A DNA stretch of 64,000 bases. Source: Tsukamurella sp. 8F (lineage in GTDB: Bacteria > Actinomycetota > Actinomycetes > Mycobacteriales > Mycobacteriaceae). The position numbers and the translations under genes were made by a program. Below are positions 57,249 to 64,000 of this stretch, one piece after another. Position 1 is the stretch's first letter; each line of letters opens with the position of its first letter. A model generated the notes under the pieces. The model did not search any database and was not told the DNA's origin. It was given only the letters and a program-made list of their open reading frames with translations. The stretch covers positions 1 to 64,000 of the forward strand of contig NZ_JARFTP010000014.1 of the NCBI RefSeq assembly GCF_029167375.1, given 5' to 3'.

Positions 57249-60110
57249 CTACTCGCCCACCGCCTCGTCGCGCAGCGCGATCAGCTCGTACAGCTCGTCG
57301 TTACCGAGTTCGGTGAGCCAGGACTCGCCGGTACGCACCGTGGCGTCGGCGAGCTCGCGCTTGGCGGAGATGACGGCGTCGATGCGCTCCTCGAGGGTCC
57401 CCACGCACACGAACTTCCGCACCTGCACCCGCTTCGTCTGCCCTATCCGGAACGCCCTGTCGGTCGCCTGGTCCTCCACCGCGGGGTTCCACCAACGGTC
57501 CACGTGCACCACATGATTCGCGCCGGTCAGGTTCAGGCCGGTACCGCCGGCCTGCACGGTCGCGAGCAGCACGGGCGCGCCATCACCCGCCTGGAAACGC
57601 GCGACCATCGCGTCGCGTTCGATCCGTGCGACCGACCCGTCGAGAACCGGAATCTCCTCGCCCAGAACCGCTCCCAGCCACGGCGCGAGCATGCGCGCGA
57701 ACGCGGCGTACTGCGTGAAGAGGAGCGCCCGCTCGCCGTCGGCGGCCACCGTCTCCACGATGTCCGCCAGCAGCTCCACCTTGCCGGAGCGGTGGGATCC
57801 CCTGCGCAGCACCGCCGACCCGTCGTCGAGGTAGTGCGCGGGGTGGTTGCACACCTGTTTGAGTCTCGTCAACGCGGCCAGGACGAGGCCGCGGCGCGGC
57901 ATTCCGTCCGCCTCCGCGAGCTCCTCGGCGAGCCTGTCGAGCACCGCCTGGTACAACCCCGCCTGCTCGGCTGTGAGATTGGCACGCACGACGAACTCGT
58001 CCTTCGCGGGCAGGTCGGGAACGATGGCGGGGTCGGTCTTGGTGCGTCGCAACACGAAGGGCGATGTGAGAGTCGAAAGGCGCTGCGCAGCATACGGATC
58101 TCGATCGCGTTCGATCGGCAGAGCATAACGATTACGGAAGGTCCGGGGGCCGCCGAGCAGGCCGGGGTTCACCAGGTCGATGACAGCGCGTAGATCCTCG
58201 AGGCGGTTCTCGACGGGCGTGCCTGTCAGGGCGACGCGGTGGCGCGCCGGAACGGCGCGGATCGCGCGGGCGGCAACGGTGTTCACGTTCTTCAGATGTT
58301 GCGCCTCGTCCACGACGACGCGGCCCCAGGTGCGTCCGGCAAGCAGGTCACGGTCGCGCCCGGCCAGCGCGAACGTGGTGACCACGAGATCGGAAGCCGC
58401 GGCGGCGGCGTCGAATGCGGCTCCCCTGCGTCGGTCGGCGCCGTGGTGCACCAGCACCCTCAGATGCGGCGCGAACCGCTCGGTCTCGGCGGCCCAGTTG
58501 CCCACCACCGACATCGGGCATACCAGCAGCGTCGGCGCCGACTCGGGATCCGCCTCGCGCTCCGCGCACATGAGCGCCAGTACCTGCACCGTCTTGCCCA
58601 GCCCCATATCGTCCGCGAGAACGGCACCGATCCCGTTGCGCGCCAGCGTCGCCAGCCAGCCCAGACCGCGAAGCTGATAGGGGCGCAGGTCTGCCCGGAG
58701 GGTGCGTGGCGACGGTACCTCCTCCGGCGTGATCGCGCCGCCACGGTAGACGGTGTCGAGCCAGCCCAGCCCGTCGACGGAGGTGAGCGGCGCGGGCAGC
58801 GCCTCCGGATCGGCGATGAGCGCCAGCAGAGTGCCCAGGTCGGCCGATCTGCCCGACTCAGCGGCCGCGCGCTGTTGCGCGACGAAGCGCGCGGCATGTG
58901 TGAGCGTCGAACGGTCCGCGCGCACCCATCGTCCGCGCAGCTTCACCAGGCCCGAACTCGCATCCGAGAGCGCAGCGAGTTCGTCGGCGGTGAGCACCTC
59001 GTCGCCGAGCGCCAGCTGCCACACGAACTCCCGGATCTCGGCCAGCCCGGCCTGTACGGTGAGGGACGTCGCGCCGGGCTGTTCGCGACCCTTCAGGCTG
59101 AGGGCCGCACGGGCTTTCGCGATCGCCGTGGGCAGCAGTACCTCGAAACCCGCGTCGGTGAGGCGCTGTGCGCCTTCGACGAGCATCTCCTCCGTCTCGG
59201 GCGTGGTCAGCAGGAAGTCCAGCGAGAACTCGTCGTGGTGGGCGGTCCGCAGCGGCGGATAGGCAGCGAGGGCACGCGCCAGCTCGCCCGTGAGGTCGTC
59301 CAGCTCGCCGGCGGCGATACGTCCCACGTCGACCCGCTCGGGGGGCGCACCGTCGACCCGCCGGCACACCTGCAGCCGCCACAGGGCCGCCTGCTCGTCC
59401 CGCTCGAGTACGGCCATCCGGCTCGCGCCCGGGGCATCGGGTTCGACGAGCCGCAGGACCAGCGCGGTCTCGGTCGTGCGGACCGTCCCGGCCCATTCCG
59501 CCCACGCCGACGCCGCTGCGACGCCGTCCCCCGTGCTCACCGCGTGGCCGCCCGCAAGCGCCCGGAGCGCGGGCGAGCCGATCCAGTCCCATGGCCCGTC
59601 GCCGAGCCGGCGCCGGCACAGCTGGTCGGTCAACTCCGTGGCGAGGTCGAGGACCGCAGCCAGTTCGCCGTTGCGACGCAACGACTCCGGAGCAGCCGTC
59701 TCGGCCGCACGCGTCCATGTCCGCCAGGCCAGGGTCGCAAGCGGCGCCCAGCGCAGCAACCACTCGTCGTCGGCGCGGACCAGCGCTGGAGCCACCGATC
59801 CGGCCGCGACGAACCGCTCGACCGACGCCGCGACCCAGCGCAGGTAGTCGAGGTCGCCCGCACCATCGCCCGGCGCCAGCGTCAGCAGAAGATCCGCCGC
59901 CCGCGCCGGCCCGACGGTGACAGCGGGCACCGTCGTCCGCCCAGCCCGACCTACGACGGCGACGGGCCGCTGCGGCCGTCTCGCCTTCACGAGCTCGGCG
60001 ACCGGTGCGGGCAGTCCAGCAGGATCGGGGTCGTCGGTGGGATCGCCACCCGGGCCCTCGAACCACAGCGTCAGACCGGCGCCGGGGCGCCAGAGTGCGT
60101 GCACCGTCAT
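57249..60110 (-). CDS. SNF2/HepA-family DEAD-like ATPase
   Basis: 953-aa double-stranded DNA translocase-type ATPase. The N-terminal half carries the bacterial SNF2-associated region. The ATPase core has DDMGLGKTVQVLALM (motif I), VVDEAQHLKN (II), ALTGTPVENRLEDL (III), and in the second lobe LLFTQYAAFARML, QAGGTGLNLTGANHV and DRAFRIGQTK (VI). The ATG at 60110 overlaps the dehydratase stop by 4 nt; an open frame continues upstream inside that gene and is not real. Probably remodels protein-DNA complexes in repair or transcription. Confidence 0.93.
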   Translation of the reverse strand: MTVHALWRPGAGLTLWFEGPGGDPTDDPDPAGLPAPVAELVKARRPQRPVAVVGRAGRTTVPAVTVGPARAADLLLTLAPGDGAGDLDYLRWVAASVERFVAAGSVAPALVRADDEWLLRWAPLATLAWRTWTRAAETAAPESLRRNGELAAVLDLATELTDQLCRRRLGDGPWDWIGSPALRALAGGHAVSTGDGVAAASAWAEWAGTVRTTETALVLRLVEPDAPGASRMAVLERDEQAALWRLQVCRRVDGAPPERVDVGRIAAGELDDLTGELARALAAYPPLRTAHHDEFSLDFLLTTPETEEMLVEGAQRLTDAGFEVLLPTAIAKARAALSLKGREQPGATSLTVQAGLAEIREFVWQLALGDEVLTADELAALSDASSGLVKLRGRWVRADRSTLTHAARFVAQQRAAAESGRSADLGTLLALIADPEALPAPLTSVDGLGWLDTVYRGGAITPEEVPSPRTLRADLRPYQLRGLGWLATLARNGIGAVLADDMGLGKTVQVLALMCAEREADPESAPTLLVCPMSVVGNWAAETERFAPHLRVLVHHGADRRRGAAFDAAAAASDLVVTTFALAGRDRDLLAGRTWGRVVVDEAQHLKNVNTVAARAIRAVPARHRVALTGTPVENRLEDLRAVIDLVNPGLLGGPRTFRNRYALPIERDRDPYAAQRLSTLTSPFVLRRTKTDPAIVPDLPAKDEFVVRANLTAEQAGLYQAVLDRLAEELAEADGMPRRGLVLAALTRLKQVCNHPAHYLDDGSAVLRRGSHRSGKVELLADIVETVAADGERALLFTQYAAFARMLAPWLGAVLGEEIPVLDGSVARIERDAMVARFQAGDGAPVLLATVQAGGTGLNLTGANHVVHVDRWWNPAVEDQATDRAFRIGQTKRVQVRKFVCVGTLEERIDAVISAKRELADATVRTGESWLTELGNDELYELIALRDEAVGE

Positions 60111-61033
60111 CCGCGCGATGCGTTCGCGGACGCGAGGACCACCAGAACCCGTTCGTCGGGCTCGGGCACGTACGCGCCCGACATCAGCGGCGCGTACGCC
60201 ACGGCCGCGCTCAGCTCGACGAGGATGCGACGCTCGGCGAACAACTCGTCCCGGGCGGCGAGGGCGTCGCCGTCTCCCACCACGATGCTGCGCAGCCCCA
60301 GGCGCGTCGCCACCTCGAACGGGACCGCACCCGCTCGCGGCGCGCCGAGCCCGTCGACCGCGATGCCGCTCACGGGCACGTCGACGATCTCGCCCGCGGC
60401 GAGCGCTGCGGCGAATGCTGCGCACCCGGACGTCTCGACCCCCACGACCCGGGCATCACTCCGGCCGGCCGCCCGCAGAGCGACCGCGAGCCCGGCCAGC
60501 AGCCCGCCGCCCGATACCGGGACGAGGACGGTATCGAATCCGATGCCGCTCGCCACCAGGTCGAATGCGAGCGTGCCGAGGCCCGCGCACACATCGATCC
60601 CGTCGTACGGATGGATGAACAACGCCCCGGCGGCGTCGGCCTCCGCGAGCGCCTCGTCTTCGGCGTCCTGGTAGTCGGAGCCCGTCTGCACGACCTCGGC
60701 GTCCAGCTTCGCGAGCCGAAGCACCTTCTCGGTGGTGATGAACGGGGGGACGAAGACCTTGGACGACAGGCCCATGGTGCGCGCCGCGTATGCCGCCGCC
60801 ACCGCCGCGTTACCGCCCGATGCCGCGACGACGCCGCGCACCCTGCGGGTCTCGGACGCTGCGAGGATCCGGTTGAGGGCACTCCGGTACTTGACCGTGC
60901 CCGCGAGCTGGAGGAACTCGAGGCTGAGGAGCGCGCGCTCGCCCGGGACGTCGATCGTGGGCGTACGTACGATCCGCCCCGCGAGCCGGTCGGCCGCGCG
61001 GTGCACATCGTCCTCTGTGAGCGCCTGAGTCAC
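60107..61033 (-). CDS. PLP-dependent threonine/serine dehydratase-like enzyme
   Basis: 308-aa fold-type II PLP enzyme. The cofactor lysine is K48 in AGTVKYRSAL, the substrate loop is ASGGNAAVAAAYA and the phosphate loop VPVSGGGLLAG. There is no C-terminal ACT domain, so it resembles catabolic dehydratases or serine racemases more than biosynthetic IlvA. The GTG at 61033 overlaps the GNAT stop by 4 nt. Substrate not certain. Confidence 0.88.
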   Translation of the reverse strand: MTQALTEDDVHRAADRLAGRIVRTPTIDVPGERALLSLEFLQLAGTVKYRSALNRILAASETRRVRGVVAASGGNAAVAAAYAARTMGLSSKVFVPPFITTEKVLRLAKLDAEVVQTGSDYQDAEDEALAEADAAGALFIHPYDGIDVCAGLGTLAFDLVASGIGFDTVLVPVSGGGLLAGLAVALRAAGRSDARVVGVETSGCAAFAAALAAGEIVDVPVSGIAVDGLGAPRAGAVPFEVATRLGLRSIVVGDGDALAARDELFAERRILVELSAAVAYAPLMSGAYVPEPDERVLVVLASANASRG

Positions 61034-61650
61034 TGTGCTTCAGAGTAGGCCGCGGCCCGTCGGCGCAATCGGTGCCGCAGATGCGCGCGCACCGCCGGCC
61101 ACTCCGATCGCAGGATGGAGAAGAGGACGACGTCGATCAGCGTTCCGTCCGCGACGCGGCGATGGGCGCGGAGTACGCCGTCCTGCTTCGCACCCAGGCG
61201 AGCGATGGCGTCGCGCGACTGATGGTTGACCCACTGGGTGCGGAAGCCCACACACTCGCACCCGAGTTCCTCGAATGCGTGGGTGAGCAGGAGCAGCTTG
61301 GACTCCGCGTTGGTGCCCGTGCCGTGCGCGGACTGGCGGTTCCACGTGTAGCCGATCTCGAGCCTCGGCACGTCGGGGTCGAAGTCGTAGTAGGTGGTCA
61401 TGCCGAGCACCGTGCCGTCCGCCGCGACGGTGGTGAACGGGATCATCTCGCCGCGTTCCCGCCGTGCGAGACGGCCCTCGATCTCGGCGTCCATACCGTC
61501 GGGCCGCGGGATCGACGTGTACCAGCGGTCCCACATACGCCCGTCCGCGACGGCTTCGCGCAGGCCGTCGGCATGCGCGGCCGCGAGGGGCTCGAGGCGC
61601 ACCAGCTCGCCCGTCAGCAGGACTGGACCGATGTCGCGTGCGTAGGCCAC
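61030..61650 (-). CDS. GNAT-family N-acetyltransferase (RimJ/RimL-like)
   Basis: 206-aa acetyltransferase. The core motifs are LEIGYTWNRQSAHGTGTNAE (acetyl-CoA binding) and GFRTQWVNHQSRDAIARLGA, typical of the RimJ/RimL group. The C-terminus is basic. The GTG at 61650 has a ggagggg site and lies 2 nt after the thioesterase stop. The target is unknown: protein N-terminus or a small molecule. Confidence 0.88.
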   Translation of the reverse strand: MAYARDIGPVLLTGELVRLEPLAAAHADGLREAVADGRMWDRWYTSIPRPDGMDAEIEGRLARRERGEMIPFTTVAADGTVLGMTTYYDFDPDVPRLEIGYTWNRQSAHGTGTNAESKLLLLTHAFEELGCECVGFRTQWVNHQSRDAIARLGAKQDGVLRAHRRVADGTLIDVVLFSILRSEWPAVRAHLRHRLRRRAAAYSEAQ

Positions 61651-61652
61651 GA

Positions 61653-62084
61653 CTACCCCTCCGCCCGCAGCAATGGACCCAGCGCCGAGCGGATGGGGTC
61701 GGGGATAGGCACCGGGCGTCGCGTCTCACGGTCGACGAAGACGTGCACGAACCAGCCCTCCGCCGCCGGGTTCTGCCCGGAAGCCTCGCCGAACAGCGTG
61801 ACCGCGTACGTGACACTGGACGAACCGAGCCGCACGACCTCGAGCCGCGCCGTCACCGTCTCGGGGAACGCGAGCGGCCCGTCGTAACGGCAGTGAGACT
61901 CCACACACAGCCCGATCACGGCTCCCCGGTGGATGTCGAGTCCGCCCTGCTTGATCAGGAAGCTGTTGATCACCGTGTCGAAGAAGCTGTAGTACTCGAC
62001 ATTGTTGACGTGCCCGTATACGTCGTTGTCCTTCCAGCGCGTGGGTATCTCGAGCGAGTACGGGACCGGTGTGGGCTGCGGCAT
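61653..62084 (-). CDS. 4-hydroxybenzoyl-CoA-type acyl-CoA thioesterase
   Basis: 143-aa hotdog-fold thioesterase. The family signature [23 protein letters not shown] holds the catalytic Asp, followed by [17 protein letters not shown]. The ATG at 62084 is chosen because family members start a few residues before the YSLEIPTRW strand; the frame extends 18 codons upstream. First gene of the seven-gene minus-strand run. Confidence 0.88.
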   Translation of the reverse strand: MPQPTPVPYSLEIPTRWKDNDVYGHVNNVEYYSFFDTVINSFLIKQGGLDIHRGAVIGLCVESHCRYDGPLAFPETVTARLEVVRLGSSSVTYAVTLFGEASGQNPAAEGWFVHVFVDRETRRPVPIPDPIRSALGPLLRAEG

Positions 62085-62252
62085 GGTTGGAACCGTAGCG
62101 CGGCGGACCGACAGGATTCGACTTCGATTCCGCGGCACGGCGCTGCGGCCCCGAGCTCACCACGTGCCCGGATCGCGGGGAACCCGGCTCCGCACGGTGG
62201 TACCAAGGAGGACACGAGGCGGACAGCCCGCCCACAACACACAGGAGTCGCC

Positions 62253-63080
62253 ATGGCCGCCCGTCGCAACCGCGACCGTTCACCCGCGATCACCGAATCC
62301 GACGCGATAGCGCAGCCCACCCGCCTGCCGGTCCAGGCCACCGCCCCGACCGGCGGCGCCGCCGGAGCGCTCGTCGACAACGCCGCGCGCCTACAGGCGC
62401 CCGCTGTAGCGAAGTACGTCGCCAAGCTCCGCGAGTCCCACCCGGACGAGTCGCCCGCCCAGATCATCACCCGCCTGGAGAAGCGGTTCCTGCTCACCGT
62501 CACGGGCACGGGCGGTGCCGCCGGAGCCACCGCCGCGGTCCCCGGCGTCGGCACCATCGCCGCGCTGGGCACGGTGGGCGCCGAGACCGTCGTGTTCATG
62601 GAGGCGTCGGCGCTGTACTCGCTGGCGGTCGCGGAGGTGCACGGCATCCCGATCGACGAGCGCGAACTACGCAAGGCCCTGGTCCTCACGTCGGTGCTGG
62701 GCGAATCGGGGCTGGGCGCCCTGCGCCGCACGGTCGGCGCGAAGAACGCGAACCTGATGAACCTCAAGAAGAACCCGCTTCAGATCCCGACGCTGAACAA
62801 CCTCAATCAGCAGCTCATGAAGATGTTCACCAAGCGATTCCTCGCGAAGCGTGCGCCGCTGATGCTCGGAACGCTGCTGCCGGCCGGCATCGGACTGGTG
62901 GTCGGCGCCGGCGGTAACCGAGCCCTGGGTAAGGCCGTGATCCGCAACACCCGCGAGGCGTTCGGTCCGGCCCCCGCCGTCTGGACGGGCACGACGGTGG
63001 ACGGTGCCGTCGTCCACACGCCCCCCGGCGACACCACCGGATCGGACCGCGGTCCGGCGCTCGGAGGCAACGCGGGTTGA
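62253..63080 (+). CDS. EcsC-like protein upstream of kgd
   Basis: 275-aa protein with a central Gly/Ala-rich hydrophobic region ([24 protein letters not shown]), typical of EcsC-domain proteins, and a second hydrophobic patch ([19 protein letters not shown]). The ATG at 62253 has an aggag site; upstream frame is not coding. A similar gene (Rv1249c, as I recall) neighbours kgd in M. tuberculosis. Function unknown; a membrane-associated role is likely. Confidence 0.78.
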   Translation: MAARRNRDRSPAITESDAIAQPTRLPVQATAPTGGAAGALVDNAARLQAPAVAKYVAKLRESHPDESPAQIITRLEKRFLLTVTGTGGAAGATAAVPGVGTIAALGTVGAETVVFMEASALYSLAVAEVHGIPIDERELRKALVLTSVLGESGLGALRRTVGAKNANLMNLKKNPLQIPTLNNLNQQLMKMFTKRFLAKRAPLMLGTLLPAGIGLVVGAGGNRALGKAVIRNTREAFGPAPAVWTGTTVDGAVVHTPPGDTTGSDRGPALGGNAG

Positions 63081-63197
63081 CCTTGGGAACACCGCGCTCC
63101 GCCGGCTCGTTGAATGACTCGGTGCCCTCGCTCGGGCATGCGTCGACCACCCGCCCGGGAATGTGGATGGATCTGACACGCCGCAAGCGAAGTGCAC

Positions 63198-63203
63198 TAC
63201 GCT
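63198..63203 (+). promoter_or_regulatory. Candidate -10 box of kgd
   Basis: TACGCT fits TAnnnT. An imperfect -35, CTGACA or TGACAC, lies 18-19 nt upstream near 63173-63179. It sits in the 200-nt gap before kgd. The start point would be near 63210, giving a leader of about 70 nt. Confidence 0.35.
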
Positions 63204-63282
63204 GAACAAGCGGAAGCGTCACACCGACGTCTGTTGTGGCGTGCAATGGATGAGCGAAGTGGAATCGAGGCGAGACACTGCC

Positions 63283-64000
63283 GTGAGCAGCAGCTCTGTA
63301 GGGGAATTCGGCCAGAACGAGTGGTTGGTCGAGGAGATGTACGAGCGGTTCAAGGCCGACCCATCCACGGTCGACCCGAGCTGGCACGACTTCCTCGCGA
63401 ACTACAGCCCTCCCGGTGAAGACGGAGCCGCCGCGAGCGCCTCCTCGAACGGCGCAGCCCCCGCCTCCGAGCCCACCACCACGAGCGCACCGAAGGCTGC
63501 CCCGCCGGCGGCGAAGGCATCGCAGGCGCCCACTACGTCGCAGGCGCCCGCGCCCAAGGCATCGCAGGCGCCCGCGCCCAAGACCGCGCCGAAGTCCACC
63601 CAGACGGCGGCCCCGGGGCCCGCAGCGGCCGCTACGCCCAAGCCGACCGCGGACGCGAAGCCGAAGGCAGCAGCCAAGACCGAGGAGTTCCCCGCCGAGG
63701 AGGAGAAGAAGATCCTCCGGGGCCCGGCCGCGGCCGTGGTCAAGAACATGAACATCAGCCTCGAGGTCCCGACGGCGACGTCGGTGCGCTCGATACCGGT
63801 CAAGGTCATGTTCGACAACCGCGTCGTCATCAACAACCACCTCGCCCGCACCCGCGGCGGCAAGATCAGCTTCACGCACATCATCGGTTACGCGATCGTC
63901 CAGGCGGTCAAGGCGTTCCCGAACATGAACCGGCACTTCGCCGAGGTCGACGGCAAGCCCAACGCCGTCACGCCGCCCCATGTGAACCTGGGCCTGGCGA
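63283..64000 (+). CDS. kgd: Multifunctional 2-oxoglutarate decarboxylase/dehydrogenase, 5' part only
   Basis: First 239 codons of a Kgd/OdhA-type enzyme, cut by the window end. The N-terminal helix [20 protein letters not shown] and [10 protein letters not shown] matches the E1o N-terminus. A Pro/Ala/Lys-rich linker (about residues 40-140, with repeated SQAPAPK units) follows, and the succinyltransferase-like domain begins ([25 protein letters not shown]). In mycobacteria this protein joins E1 and E2 activities and is inhibited by GarA. GTG 63283 gives a short leader like the mycobacterial one; an in-frame ATG at 63250 is possible. Confidence 0.93.
   Translation, partial: MSSSSVGEFGQNEWLVEEMYERFKADPSTVDPSWHDFLANYSPPGEDGAAASASSNGAAPASEPTTTSAPKAAPPAAKASQAPTTSQAPAPKASQAPAPKTAPKSTQTAAPGPAAAATPKPTADAKPKAAAKTEEFPAEEEKKILRGPAAAVVKNMNISLEVPTATSVRSIPVKVMFDNRVVINNHLARTRGGKISFTHIIGYAIVQAVKAFPNMNRHFAEVDGKPNAVTPPHVNLGLA

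Noticed and set aside
60111-60425. Upstream extension of the SNF2 gene
   Set aside because: It lies inside the dehydratase gene, reads as Arg-rich nonsense, and the ATG at 60110 gives the usual ATGA overlap.
63081-63160. Terminator after the EcsC-like gene
   Set aside because: Only a 4-bp GCCC/GGGC stem is visible, with no T tract.

Overview
The window looks like chromosome from a mycolic-acid actinomycete (order Mycobacteriales). The evidence is high GC with GTG starts and 4-nt stop/start overlaps, a fused AtpF-AtpH stator subunit, a complete yrbE-mce operon, two MmpL transporters, a Mas/Pks5-like reducing polyketide synthase, and a Kgd-type 2-oxoglutarate enzyme whose N-terminus is seen at the right edge. 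A Tsukamurella/Gordonia-like genus would fit, but this is inference and the sequence alone does not fix it.

Left to right: (1) 45-7912, the complete atp operon on the minus strand (atpI-like, B, E, F, FH, A, G, D, C). (2) 8233-17374, a minus-strand mce operon (yrbEA, yrbEB, mceABCDEF, one Mce-associated protein) with a candidate operator at its head and a hairpin terminator at its tail. (3) 17641-18819, wecA on the plus strand. (4) 18898-29348, a type I polyketide synthase with a type II thioesterase, divergent from a large MmpL exporter; a palindrome sits on the PKS promoter. (5) 29345-41888, minus-strand housekeeping genes: tsaC/sua5, a heptad-repeat protein, prmC, prfA, rpmE, rho, thrB, thrC, hom, lysA, argS. 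(6) 42093-52516, tRNA-Arg(CCG), a small membrane protein, mscL, a MetA-type homoserine acyltransferase, dhaKL, an MmpL3-like transporter, an acyl-CoA synthetase and two PknH-like sensor-domain proteins. (7) 52523-62084, a minus-strand run: Mre11/Rad50-like pair, SWIM protein, SNF2 helicase, PLP dehydratase, GNAT, thioesterase. (8) 62253-64000, an EcsC-like protein and the start of kgd.

As I remember the M. tuberculosis map, argS-lysA-hom-thrC-thrB-rho-rpmE-prfA-prmC-sua5-wecA-atpI-atpB..C is one collinear run (about Rv1292 to Rv1311). Here the same genes are present, but the PKS/thioesterase/MmpL block lies between sua5 and wecA, wecA is inverted, and the mce operon lies between wecA and atpI. 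The two cell-envelope lipid cassettes (mce import and PKS/MmpL synthesis and export) therefore appear to have been inserted into a conserved core block. The PKS-thioesterase-MmpL divergon, with its own operator-like site, is the best candidate for an uncharacterised system in this window.
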